Assembly (NCBI GenBank): GCA_046047235.1 | Contig: JBJOII010000102.1 | Location: 1 to 21,241 of the forward strand | DNA from: JBMTVN01 sp046047235 | GTDB taxonomy: Bacteria; Verrucomicrobiota; Verrucomicrobiia; Limisphaerales; JAHDYP01 | Length of the DNA: 21,241 nucleotides | Direction: 5' to 3' | Shown: one piece after another, positions 1 to 7,111 of the stretch | Position numbering within the stretch: the stretch's first letter is position 1 | Layout of the letters: each line of letters begins with the position of its first letter | The notes under the pieces: model-generated | What the model saw: the letters and a program-made list of their open reading frames with translations, nothing else | What the model was told of the DNA's origin: nothing | Databases searched by the model: none | Made by a program: the position numbers and the translations under genes

Positions 1-1
1 G

Positions 2-973
2 GCCGAGATCCTGGAGGTGGAGGTGTTGTTGCCGGATGGTAGTCCTGCCGTCGGTGTGGACGTGGGATTGATGACCCAACACTCCCGCATGGGCCTGGTA
101 CCCGGCGGATTTGTCCAGGGACCCATGCGATCGGCTGCGGGACTGCTGCGCACGGATGCAGCCGGAAACCTGAAGCTGAACGTGGATAGGGAAGTGACCC
201 GGGTGGTCGGAGCATCGCCGGAAGGTTACGGAGAAGCCACCCCAGCCCAGCTGCAAGCCAACCCCATCCTTCAGATGCAGGCATGGGGAAGAATTGAGGG
301 AAAATATCTGGCTGGCGGAGAACCGGCCGCCAATCGTGAAATCCTCTTCCAGGGAGGAACCGATTCGCCGACATCCGCGCTCACCGAGATAACCTCGTTC
401 AGGACCATCACCGATGCCGACGGAGGGTTTGTATTCTCCACCGTGCCGCCGGGTAGCCACAAACTGGTCCGCCTGGTTCCGCAGCCCCTCACCCTGGCGG
501 ACGGATCTCATACAAGGTCGTTCATGCATCAGCCCCTGATGGGTGTCGAGGTGCTCTCCGGCGAAGTGACATGGGTGACGATAGGGGCCGATACATGGAC
601 GGTCACCGCCCGGGTGCATTGGGCGGAGGGAGCGGAACTTGATCCCGACAGATCAATCAATGCCTTCCTGCAACCCGCCGCACTCGTGGTCCCCGAGTCC
701 ATGCGTGAAGATCCCAACGCCTTGGCCGCCTGGTACGCGCGTCCAGAAGTAAGGGAAATCATGGACCAGACTCCCCCCCGGCCCCTCGTCAAAGGGGCCG
801 ACGGAACGTGGACGGCCGAGGAGGTGCCACCCGGGGACTACGTGCTGATGGTGATTGCCGTAGGGGCAGGGGAGGAACAATCTGCAATCCTGGCCCAGAC
901 TGAACTGCAGGTCACATTGCCCGGCGATACGGGTGGCGGGCTGCGTGACCTCGGAACGCTGGAGCTGCAATAG
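2..973 (+). CDS. Hypothetical protein with carboxypeptidase-regulatory-like repeats, 5' partial
   Basis: The reading frame is open to the left edge of the window, so this is the C-terminal part (about 323 codons) of a longer protein; the GTG at 17 is probably internal. Two stretches have the form seen in carboxypeptidase-regulatory-like or Cna-B-like beta-sandwich domains: 'DADGGFVFSTVPPGSHKL' near the middle and 'EEVPPGDYVLMV' near the C-terminus, both with the typical turn VPPG followed by a strand. Several similar beta-rich modules appear to be strung together. No catalytic motif or membrane anchor is visible in the part present. Proteins of this kind are common as large extracytoplasmic proteins in PVC bacteria, but the N-terminus that would show a signal peptide lies outside the window. 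The gene converges on the exporter operon that ends at 1041. The domain assignment is moderate and the function is unknown. Confidence 0.7.
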   Translation, partial: AEILEVEVLLPDGSPAVGVDVGLMTQHSRMGLVPGGFVQGPMRSAAGLLRTDAAGNLKLNVDREVTRVVGASPEGYGEATPAQLQANPILQMQAWGRIEGKYLAGGEPAANREILFQGGTDSPTSALTEITSFRTITDADGGFVFSTVPPGSHKLVRLVPQPLTLADGSHTRSFMHQPLMGVEVLSGEVTWVTIGADTWTVTARVHWAEGAELDPDRSINAFLQPAALVVPESMREDPNALAAWYARPEVREIMDQTPPRPLVKGADGTWTAEEVPPGDYVLMVIAVGAGEEQSAILAQTELQVTLPGDTGGGLRDLGTLELQ

Positions 974-1020
974 GACGCCGTCTGCCGGACTGGGTCGCGA
1001 GGTGCTCGGAGCGGAGGGCT

Positions 1021-1040
1021 GGAAGCCGACGCCCGCTTCC
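1021..1040. terminator. Small hairpin between convergent genes
   Basis: A 6-bp inverted repeat, GGAAGC and GCTTCC, is separated by 8 nt. It lies in the 67-bp gap between the convergent genes ending at 973 and 1041, directly against the stop codon of the adaptor gene. Only a short TTAT follows on the plus strand, so it is at best a weak intrinsic terminator. Confidence 0.25.
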
Positions 1041-1985
1041 TTATCGGACTTGAAGCCCTGTCATCCGTGCGTCAGAGACAACAGGGAGGAGTCTGTCGAT
1101 GGAGCCGTTGGGAACATCGAGGATCTCGACCTCAACGCGCTGGCCGAGCTTCAGGGGAGTATCGTCAGAGAGCGAGATCTTGGCGAGAAGGACTCGCACA
1201 TCCACCGGGCGGGCGGGGTTCTGCGGCTGGAGCTGCTTCTGCACAACCAGAAAAGGAACTTCCTCCACCGTGCCTTGCCAGACCGCGTCGGGAAAACCTT
1301 CGGCGGTAACGCTGACCGGGGCGCCCGCTCGAACCCGGGAGGCGTCGTACTCATCCACCTCAGCTTCAATCCGCAGGCTGGAGAGATCGGCCAGGGTCAC
1401 CAACGTAGTCCCGGGCTGGATCACTTCGCCGGGATCCACAAAACGTTGGAGAACCGTCCCGCCAATAGGGGCCGTGATGCGGGTCTTGTCGATCTGGGCC
1501 AGGAGCAGTTGGACTGTGGCCTCTGCCGAGGCAAGCCGCGCATGGTAAACCGCGACGTCGCGCTGGGTCCTGTCCTGTTCCTCGGTGCTGAGGGTGCCGC
1601 TCGCGTGGAGCTGACGAGTCCGTTCAATCTGGGCCTGAGCGAGTTGACACTCCGCTTCAAGCTCCTTGATTCGCGCCCGGGCCTCGGCAAGCTGGGCTTG
1701 CAGGTCGTTCGACCGCAGTTCGGCAATGAGGGCTCCTTGTTCCAAGGGTTGGTTCTCCTCAACGTGGAGCCGTGTGATCAGTCCGCCCGCTTCCGATCCT
1801 ACCTGGACTTGTCGCCCGGGATAGGCCACAACCCGGCCCTCCGCAATCACACGTTGCGTCGGCAGGGTGGGGGACTGCGTAACGGACGCTCCGCGAGCAG
1901 TGCGCACGGTCTGAAGGATGTTGCCGGCAGCCAGCCCGGCTGCGGCAGTCAGGAGAACGATGGAGATCAGATGGAATGTCTTCAT
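1041..1985 (-). CDS. HlyD/DevB-type periplasmic adaptor subunit of an ABC exporter
   Basis: This 314-residue membrane-fusion protein would link the inner-membrane ABC transporter encoded upstream to an outer-membrane channel. Residues about 5-22 form an N-terminal signal anchor. Residues about 48-95 are the first half of the lipoyl-like barrel-sandwich domain ('VQVGSEAGGLITRLHVEENQ'). Residues about 96-165 are an alanine-, glutamate- and glutamine-rich coiled-coil hairpin. The second lipoyl half is at about 168-200 ('ITAPIGGTVLQ', 'VDPGEVIQPG'), followed by a beta-barrel domain. Its ATG overlaps the TGA of the ATPase gene as ATGA (1982-1985), implying translational coupling. It is the last gene of the tetR-permease-ATPase-adaptor operon. 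It is shorter than many MacA/AcrA proteins and closer in form to DevB. No outer-membrane TolC-like gene is present here. The transported substrate cannot be told from the sequence. Confidence 0.9.
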   Translation of the reverse strand: MKTFHLISIVLLTAAAGLAAGNILQTVRTARGASVTQSPTLPTQRVIAEGRVVAYPGRQVQVGSEAGGLITRLHVEENQPLEQGALIAELRSNDLQAQLAEARARIKELEAECQLAQAQIERTRQLHASGTLSTEEQDRTQRDVAVYHARLASAEATVQLLLAQIDKTRITAPIGGTVLQRFVDPGEVIQPGTTLVTLADLSSLRIEAEVDEYDASRVRAGAPVSVTAEGFPDAVWQGTVEEVPFLVVQKQLQPQNPARPVDVRVLLAKISLSDDTPLKLGQRVEVEILDVPNGSIDRLLPVVSDARMTGLQVR

Positions 1986-2656
1986 GCGGGGAGTGCGATT
2001 CGGCCGTCCTCAATGCGCAACACACGATCCGTAATGTCCCGTACCTTCGGGTCGTGCGTGACAATGAGGACAGCGCGGTTCTGGGATTTGGCGAGTCGAC
2101 GGAACAGTTCAAGGATCTGGGTGGCAGTTTGGGCATCGATGTTCGCGGTAGGCTCATCGGCCAGCAGGATAGGAGCATCACCCCCCAGGGCTCGGGCGAT
2201 GGCAACCCGCTGCTTTTGTCCTCCCGATAAGTCGCGCGGGAGGAAGTGCCCGCGATCCTCGAGTCCAACCTGGCCAAGCAGTTGCTCAGCTTCCTTGCGG
2301 GCATGCGCCCCCGTTCGACCCTTGAGATTCAGAGCGTATTCCACGTTCTCACGCGCCGTGAGGGCGCTGAACAGGTTGAACTGCTGAAAGACAAACCCAA
2401 TGGAACGTCTGCGAACCTCCGGTAGGTCCTCGGTGTTACGGCTGACCTGCTGATTCTGGATGCGTAATTCGCCTGAGGTTGGAGTCAGGATGCAGCCCAG
2501 GATGGAGAGAAGGGTTGTCTTTCCTGAACCGGACGGTCCCTCGAGTGTGACGATCTCACCCGATCCAATGTGCAGTGAGGCCCCTCTCAGCACCGGGACG
2601 CTTTCCTGACCCGTGCTGAAGGTCTTGGTGATGTTGCTGGCTTCGAGAACGTGCAT
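1982..2656 (-). CDS. ABC transporter ATP-binding protein (DevA/MacB/LolD-like)
   Basis: This 224-residue nucleotide-binding subunit powers the exporter. Visible motifs are Walker A GPSGSGKT at residues 40-47, Q-loop Gln91 ('FVFQQFNLF'), signature LSGGQ at 143-147, Walker B ILLADE at 163-168 and H-loop His201 ('VTHDPKV'). The FNLF after the Q-loop and the short length are typical of the LolD/MacB/DevA group, which partners FtsX-like permeases. The frame is open further upstream to 2725, but that would run into the permease gene. The ATG at 2656 gives the normal family start (M-H-V-L-E-A) and leaves a 4-nt gap after the permease stop codon. The stop overlaps the adaptor start. No strong Shine-Dalgarno sequence is visible, which fits translation coupled to the upstream gene. 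Confidence 0.93.
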   Translation of the reverse strand: MHVLEASNITKTFSTGQESVPVLRGASLHIGSGEIVTLEGPSGSGKTTLLSILGCILTPTSGELRIQNQQVSRNTEDLPEVRRRSIGFVFQQFNLFSALTARENVEYALNLKGRTGAHARKEAEQLLGQVGLEDRGHFLPRDLSGGQKQRVAIARALGGDAPILLADEPTANIDAQTATQILELFRRLAKSQNRAVLIVTHDPKVRDITDRVLRIEDGRIALPA

Positions 2657-2660
2657 GGTG

Positions 2661-3788
2661 TTAGCCGCGGAAAACGAGAGCCGGATCCATGGAGGCAATC
2701 TTGCGGAACGAGATGGCCGAGGCACTCAGGCAAAGCACCACGGTTCCGGCAAGCGTCGTCAGGAAAAAACGGGGCGTCAGGTCCAAGACCAGTTCCATCC
2801 TCGCCAACAGGGGCTGGAGCCCCAGTGAGAAGAGAGACCCAACAACAAACCCAAGCACGGCGGCAATCAACGCCTGCTTCGCAATGATGCGGTAAATGGT
2901 GGCGTTCGTCCCTCCAATGGCCTTGACGGTGGCAAACTCCTTAAAATGATCCATGACGCTGGTGTAGAGTGTCTGGGCCACGACCACGATGCCTACCAGG
3001 CACCCAAGGAAGACCGTCAGGCCCATGTTCAGTCCGATGCCAGTACTCCGAATCCAGTAGCTTCGTGACTTGGCCGACCAGTCCCCGCGCAGATGCACAT
3101 CATGATAAGGTAGACGCTCCTGGATGGCGTCCCGCACCGCCGGTGCGCTGGCGCCCTGCGCCAGCTTCACCAGAATATAGGTGGTCTGACCGCCGAGATT
3201 CACCGGGTCGAGTCGCTGAAGACGATGGTAGTCCATAAAAGCCATGGGGGTGGTGGTGAACGATTTGGCTTCCTCGGTAACCCCGATGATCTTGAAGCGC
3301 GTGCGCGCAATCTCACGATAGTCCCCCGTATCAAAGGCGCCAAAACGCTTGGTCGCCGACCGGTCGAGCATGATGAAGTCGCCGCGTCGTAAGTCTTCCA
3401 GTGCCCCCTCCCGCAGTTTCCATGGGATTCGCCACGGAGCAAACCGCTCAAGCCCATACAAAATCACGGTTTCGGTTGAGCCCGTCGGGAGTTTCATCTG
3501 CAAAAACCACACGAGCAGGTTGTCCGCAGTGTCTACCCCGGGCACGGATCGAACCCGCTGGACGAGTGTCTCCGAGAAAGGGATCGAGAAATCTACGTTG
3601 GCCGTGTTGTGGGAAGTAATCCAGATATCAGCACTGCCCCGGTCAATGGTCACTGTCGCACTTTGCAAAAGTCCGAAAAACAAGCCGGTCTGAACGCAAA
3701 CGAGCGCAACGGCAAAGGCCACGCCGGACACCGTGATGGCGAAGCGGAGTTTGTCGTGCAGCAGGATCTTGCGAGCGATGTCTATCAT
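2661..3788 (-). CDS. DevC-like ABC exporter permease (FtsX/MacB fold)
   Basis: This 375-residue permease has the four-helix FtsX/MacB layout. TM1 is at about residues 17-40, a large extracytoplasmic domain runs from about 42 to 250, and TM2 (about 254-276), TM3 (about 302-324) and TM4 (about 341-361) follow. The N-terminus ('LLHDKLRFAITVSGVAFAVA') and the motif 'GSADIWITS' after TM1 are characteristic of DevC, the permease of the DevBCA glycolipid exporter of cyanobacteria. 'FATVKAIGGTNATIYRII' matches the FtsX-domain coupling region. It starts 3 nt after the stop of the TetR gene and lies 4 nt before the ATPase start. It should form a homodimer with the ATPase and adaptor. The family match to DevC is strong; export of a glycolipid or other hydrophobic compound is an inference from the family. 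Confidence 0.9.
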   Translation of the reverse strand: MIDIARKILLHDKLRFAITVSGVAFAVALVCVQTGLFFGLLQSATVTIDRGSADIWITSHNTANVDFSIPFSETLVQRVRSVPGVDTADNLLVWFLQMKLPTGSTETVILYGLERFAPWRIPWKLREGALEDLRRGDFIMLDRSATKRFGAFDTGDYREIARTRFKIIGVTEEAKSFTTTPMAFMDYHRLQRLDPVNLGGQTTYILVKLAQGASAPAVRDAIQERLPYHDVHLRGDWSAKSRSYWIRSTGIGLNMGLTVFLGCLVGIVVVAQTLYTSVMDHFKEFATVKAIGGTNATIYRIIAKQALIAAVLGFVVGSLFSLGLQPLLARMELVLDLTPRFFLTTLAGTVVLCLSASAISFRKIASMDPALVFRG

Positions 3789-3791
3789 GGG

Positions 3792-4430
3792 TCAGCGCAA
3801 TAGTCCGCGCAGCAGGAGGTCTACCATCAGTCGGACCGTCTTCTTGGCCGGACGCCACTGGATCCAGTCGTCCTCGGCCTTGGTCAAATGAAGGGCCACC
3901 AAGCCATGCATGCCCGCCCAAAGCGCCTGGGCCACCGCGTCCACATCCGTTATGTCGGGCTGGAAACGACCGGTTTCAATGGCCTCCTCAACCGCCTGCC
4001 GCAGGAAGCTGTACGCTTCGCGGTCCGGCGGGAGCTGGTCGGGATCGGCTTGGGGGGCAGGGCAGGGATGGGCCTCCGGCGTCATGAACATCAACCGATA
4101 GTGCTGGGGGTGGTCGTGGCCAAACGACACGTAGGCCAAGCCCATCTGTCGCAGTCGTTCGACCGGATCGCTGCTCCGGCCCAGCTTCTTCAGCGAACGC
4201 GCCAATACCTGAAAGTCCTGCTGGCAAAGCTCAAGAAGCAGGGAGCGCTTGTCAGGGAAATGGTAGTAAAGCGCCGTCGCGGTGTAATCAATCCTGCGGG
4301 CCACCTCGCGCATGGTCACCGCCTCGTAACCGTTCTGGAAGAATAGCTCGCGCGCCGCATCCAGAATCCGCGTGCGCAGCTCAGCCTTCTCCCGCTCACG
4401 GCGGTTGGGTGATTGTAGAACTGTGTTCAT
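3792..4430 (-). CDS. TetR/AcrR-family transcriptional regulator
   Basis: This 212-residue repressor-type protein has an N-terminal TetR DNA-binding domain at about residues 16-65, with the helix-turn-helix at about 37-56 ('VTMREVARRIDYTATALYYHF'). 'ALYYHFPDKRSLL' is the classic end of the recognition helix and beginning of helix 4. The C-terminal ligand-binding domain contains 'QALWAGMHGLVALHL', the W-H-G pattern of a TetR_C subfamily. It is the first gene of the exporter operon, so it probably represses its own operon and is relieved by a ligand, perhaps the export substrate. A promoter with a perfect TTGACA box and an inverted repeat lie directly in front of the ATG. No Shine-Dalgarno sequence is visible, because the operator-like repeat occupies that position. 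The predicted 5' leader is only about 10 nt. Confidence 0.92.
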   Translation of the reverse strand: MNTVLQSPNRREREKAELRTRILDAARELFFQNGYEAVTMREVARRIDYTATALYYHFPDKRSLLLELCQQDFQVLARSLKKLGRSSDPVERLRQMGLAYVSFGHDHPQHYRLMFMTPEAHPCPAPQADPDQLPPDREAYSFLRQAVEEAIETGRFQPDITDVDAVAQALWAGMHGLVALHLTKAEDDWIQWRPAKKTVRLMVDLLLRGLLR

Positions 4431-4435
4431 AAATC

Positions 4436-4446
4436 TAACGGCGTTA
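4436..4446. promoter_or_regulatory. Candidate TetR operator (inverted repeat)
   Basis: The sequence TAACG-G-CGTTA is a perfect 5-bp inverted repeat with a 1-nt centre. The flanks extend the symmetry imperfectly (AATCTAACG against ATTTTAACG, 7 of 9 matching). It sits 5 bp before the ATG of the TetR gene and just downstream of the predicted -10 box, overlapping the expected transcription start. That is a typical place for an autorepressor site. Binding is inferred, not shown. Confidence 0.5.
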
Positions 4447-4474
4447 AAATTAAGCCCCGTTCGTCCGGTGTCAA
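4447..4474 (-). promoter_or_regulatory. Promoter of the TetR-exporter operon
   Basis: On the minus strand there is a perfect -35 box TTGACA (4474-4469). A 16-nt spacer follows, then a -10-like TAATTT (4452-4447). The predicted transcription start is near 4440, only about 10 nt before the ATG at 4430, so the mRNA would be nearly leaderless. The -10 box is a weak match (3 of 6 to TATAAT). Confidence 0.5.
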
Positions 4475-4521
4475 GGTGGCGATCGGGAAAGTCAAGGAGT
4501 GCTCAAAGCGCCGACACTCAG

Positions 4522-4545
4522 TCGATAGCCGGCCTGCCGGCGTCG
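4522..4545 (-). terminator. GC-rich hairpin downstream of the hydrolase gene
   Basis: Two copies of the self-complementary GCCGGC are separated by CT and flanked by TCGA on both sides, giving a stem of about 10 bp with a small mismatch. It lies 14-37 nt after the hydrolase stop and before the TetR promoter, so it would separate the two transcription units. It has no T-run, so it is not a canonical intrinsic terminator. Confidence 0.35.
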
Positions 4546-4558
4546 AGCCTTGAACTGG

Positions 4559-5389
4559 TCAGCGAGGATCCTCAACCCGGACGAGATCCGTGAGTTCTCC
4601 CAGAGCCAGGGGCTTGGGATCGACTGCACGCAGGATAAAATCCACGATGCGCTGTGGATCCTTCAAGCTGTGCGGATGATGATCCACTCCCGGCTTCAGT
4701 AACACGGTGATGGGACCGTCCAGCGCCCGGTAACGGTCATAAATCACCCCGGTATTCTCTTCATACGGAACCACACGATCCGCTGCTCCACAGACGCTCA
4801 GGATCGGAATGCGGGAAGCAGCCAGTGGCTGGAGATTATCGACCGGGTTGAGCGCGTAGGCCTTCGCCGCCTCGTCATTCTCAACACCATACACCGCCTT
4901 GCAACGTGCCCAGTCATCGGATGACCCCGGGGAACGTCCCCAGCCCGCCGGCCAGCTCTTGAAATCGCACACGGGTGCATCCAAATACAGTGCCGTTGTT
5001 CGCTCGGGATATCTGGCAGCCCAGTTCAACGCAAACAGACCCCCTCGGCTCAGACCTTCAAGAACCGGTCTGATTGAAAGGCCGAAGCGACCGGTCAGTT
5101 CCTGATACAGTCGATCCATCGCCGCGATTGCCCCCGGTGCACCGTAAAGATTCTGCACATCCATATAGGCCACATGAAAACCGCGGCCCAATAGTGCGAT
5201 GTCCGCCTGAGGCTCATGGCCAAAGAACTCAGTCCGCCAGATCCAGGGTTTGCCCGACGCAGTTTCCCGCGGGAAAACCAGAAGTGCGTCCCGTCCGTCC
5301 ACCTTGAAGTCAATCCGCTCATAGCCCTCCCAGGTCGAGTTGCCGGCGTCCGGGGGGAGGGGAGAGGCCGACCGAGGCAGGAAACGCAT
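4559..5389 (-). CDS. Alpha/beta hydrolase (esterase-like)
   Basis: This 276-residue alpha/beta-hydrolase fold protein has a visible catalytic triad. The nucleophile is Ser114 in the elbow 'EGLSRGG', the acid is probably Asp204 ('CGAADRVVPYE'), and the base is His237, His238 or His240 in 'GVDHHPHSL'. 'FHVAYMDVQNLYGAP' carries the region before the nucleophile. No signal peptide is seen with the chosen ATG (M-R-F-L-P at 5389). A longer reading from a TTG at 5479 adds 30 residues with no family features and is less likely. The closest general description is the prolyl-oligopeptidase/acetyl-esterase-like hydrolases that PVC bacteria often carry beside sugar-degradation genes. The divergent oxidoreductase fits a sugar-related context, but the substrate is unknown. 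A hairpin follows the stop. Confidence 0.8.
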   Translation of the reverse strand: MRFLPRSASPLPPDAGNSTWEGYERIDFKVDGRDALLVFPRETASGKPWIWRTEFFGHEPQADIALLGRGFHVAYMDVQNLYGAPGAIAAMDRLYQELTGRFGLSIRPVLEGLSRGGLFALNWAARYPERTTALYLDAPVCDFKSWPAGWGRSPGSSDDWARCKAVYGVENDEAAKAYALNPVDNLQPLAASRIPILSVCGAADRVVPYEENTGVIYDRYRALDGPITVLLKPGVDHHPHSLKDPQRIVDFILRAVDPKPLALGELTDLVRVEDPR

Positions 5390-5582
5390 GGTTCTTAGTA
5401 ACCGGTTGCTGCACCGGGTTCCAAGTGCAGACTTTCTGGCAATACCGTGATTGTGGGCCTGCCAAGCCTGGCCCCCCAAGGGGAAATTTCACCCCAGTTG
5501 AATGCCTCCCAGTCTCGCTAATCCCCCTGCGATTTATCTCAGGTATTGACTACTCAGGGTAGTAGCTGGATCGTGTCCGGAT
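5390..5582. other. Divergent intergenic region between hydrolase and oxidoreductase
   Basis: This spacer must carry the promoters of both divergent genes. A TTGACT (5546-5551) could be a plus-strand -35 box, but no good -10 box lies at the right distance. It partly overlaps a 5-bp inverted repeat, CTACT and AGTAG (5550-5565, 6-nt loop). No coding sequence is supported here. Confidence 0.3.
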
Positions 5583-5625
5583 ATGAACGAATCTCCCCAA
5601 AAGTCGGTTTCGCACTCTGGCGGGG

Positions 5626-6930
5626 GTGGCCATTCCTCATGTGCACGCTGCTTCCGATGATACCGTCCAGGTCGCCCTGATCGGTTGCGGTGGTCGTGGA
5701 ACCGGTGCCGCCGCCAATGCCCTCTCCACCAAACAAGGCCCCGTCAAGCTGGTCGCCATGGCTGATGTGTTCGCCGACCGTCTGCGCGGCAGCTTCGAAA
5801 ACCTGCGCCAGAACTTCACGGACAAGATGAGCGTTCCCGGTGACCGCCAGTTCATCGGCTTCGACGGCTACAAGAAGGCCATGGATTGCCTCAAGCCGGG
5901 CGACGTGGCGATCTTCACCACCCCGCTGGCCTTCCGCTGGATCCACTTCAATTACGCGATCGAGAAGAACTTGAACGTCTTCATGGAGAAGCCGCTGACC
6001 TCCGACGGCCCAACCTCCCGCAAAATGCTCGAGCTGGCCGACAAATCCGTCGCCAAAAACCTCAAGGTCGGCGTCGGGCTCATGTCCCGCCACAGCCGCG
6101 CCCTCGAAGAACTGGCCAAGCGCATTCAGGACGGCGAGCTCGGCGATATCATCCTCCAACGCGGCTACCGCATGCACGGCCCCGTCGGCACCTTCCAGTC
6201 CCTCCGGAAGCCGGACAATATGTCCGAAATGGAATACCAGATCCGCCGCTTCCATAGCTTCCTCTGGGCCAGCGGTGGTAACTACAGCGATTTCTACATC
6301 CACATCGTCGATCACCTCGGCTGGATGAAGAACGCCTGGCCGGTCAAAGCCCTCGCCCTCGGTGGACGTCACTATCGCCAGAGCCAGGACGGCGGCATCT
6401 ATGTCGACCAGAACTTCGATTCCTATTCCGTCGAATACACCTATGCCGACGGCACCAAGTTCAACTTCAACGGCCGCTGTATGACCGGTTGCACCGACCA
6501 GTACAACAGCGCCGTCCATGGCACCAAAGGCATGGCGATCGTGTCCTCCAGCGGCGATTGCGGCCAGCCCTCCAGCATCTACAAGGGCCAGAGCCCCGAC
6601 CGTGCGAACATGGTCTGGCGTTCGCGTGTCGATAACGATGAGCGCGATCCTTACCAGAACGAGTGGGAAGACCTGATGAAGGCCATCCGCAACGACGAGC
6701 CCTACAACGAGGTGCGCCGTGGCGTGGAGACCAGCGTGGTCACCTCCATGGGCCGTATGTCCGCCCACACCGGCATGGAAATCACCTATGATGAAATGCT
6801 GAACAGCGACCATTACATGGCCCCGGGCCTTGAAAACATGGACTTCAGCACGGCCGCACCGCTCATGGCCGACGCCAACGGGCTCTACCCCATCCCCGAG
6901 CCCGGCCGCAAAGGCAAACGGGAATACTAA
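5626..6930 (+). CDS. Gfo/Idh/MocA-family oxidoreductase with a decayed Tat signal
   Basis: This protein (434 residues from the GTG at 5626) is an NAD(P)-dependent sugar or inositol dehydrogenase-like enzyme. The N-terminal Rossmann motif is 'VALIGCGGRGTG' (about residues 16-27), followed by 'AMADVF' and the family motif 'FMEKPLT' (residues 119-125), where the Lys contacts cofactor and substrate. A 'YIHIVDHLGWM' helix then supplies the His/Asp region of the C-terminal domain. The family is large, so the substrate cannot be given. The start is uncertain. Most secreted homologues begin with a Tat signal ending in a motif like 'AIPHVHAA'; here that motif is present, but the preceding in-frame codons read 'SRFRTLAGV' with no ATG. 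The nearest ATG (5583) is one frame off. The gene is followed by a strong terminator. Confidence 0.88.
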   Translation: MAIPHVHAASDDTVQVALIGCGGRGTGAAANALSTKQGPVKLVAMADVFADRLRGSFENLRQNFTDKMSVPGDRQFIGFDGYKKAMDCLKPGDVAIFTTPLAFRWIHFNYAIEKNLNVFMEKPLTSDGPTSRKMLELADKSVAKNLKVGVGLMSRHSRALEELAKRIQDGELGDIILQRGYRMHGPVGTFQSLRKPDNMSEMEYQIRRFHSFLWASGGNYSDFYIHIVDHLGWMKNAWPVKALALGGRHYRQSQDGGIYVDQNFDSYSVEYTYADGTKFNFNGRCMTGCTDQYNSAVHGTKGMAIVSSSGDCGQPSSIYKGQSPDRANMVWRSRVDNDERDPYQNEWEDLMKAIRNDEPYNEVRRGVETSVVTSMGRMSAHTGMEITYDEMLNSDHYMAPGLENMDFSTAAPLMADANGLYPIPEPGRKGKREY

Positions 6931-6955
6931 TTCCCCACCGGCATTGCTTCGCTTC

Positions 6956-6986
6956 AAAGGCGCGGACGATCGTCCGCGCCTTTTTT
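6956..6986 (+). terminator. Intrinsic (rho-independent) terminator
   Basis: A perfect 22-bp palindrome (6959-6980, half-site GGCGCGGACGA) can form a stem of about 9-10 bp with a minimal loop. It is followed by six T residues (6981-6986) and preceded by AAA. It sits 26 nt after the oxidoreductase stop codon. This is a textbook terminator for that gene. Confidence 0.92.
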
Positions 6987-7063
6987 CTTCGCCAGGAACG
7001 GCGGAACCCGGGGAGTTTCTCGCACCATGCCCCGTCTAACCTCTTGGTTTCGGATTCGCAAAC

Positions 7064-7084
7064 AGCGGTAGCCGGGCTGCCGCT
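7064..7084 (+). promoter_or_regulatory. Hairpin in the serpin 5' leader
   Basis: AGCGGTAGC and GCTGCCGCT pair over 9 bp (one G-U) around a 3-nt loop, 27 nt before the serpin ATG. No T-run follows. It may structure the leader of the serpin mRNA or be a second, tail-less terminator for upstream transcription. No function is established. Confidence 0.3.
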
Positions 7085-7111
7085 TCTGAATCCTCATCTG
7101 CCGATCATGAT

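Noticed and set aside
933..2387. 484-codon open frame on the plus strand
   Set aside because: It lies antisense to the adaptor and ATPase genes, which have clear family motifs; its own translation is low-complexity and matches nothing I recognise. Long shadow frames are expected at this GC content.
5390..5479. Longer N-terminus of the alpha/beta hydrolase from a TTG
   Set aside because: The extra 30 residues show no signal peptide and no family feature; the ATG at 5389 is preferred.
5554..6957. 467-codon open frame on the minus strand
   Set aside because: It is fully antisense to the Gfo/Idh/MocA oxidoreductase and very rich in Val, Gly, Ala, His and Asp, the usual signature of the reverse frame of a GC-rich gene.
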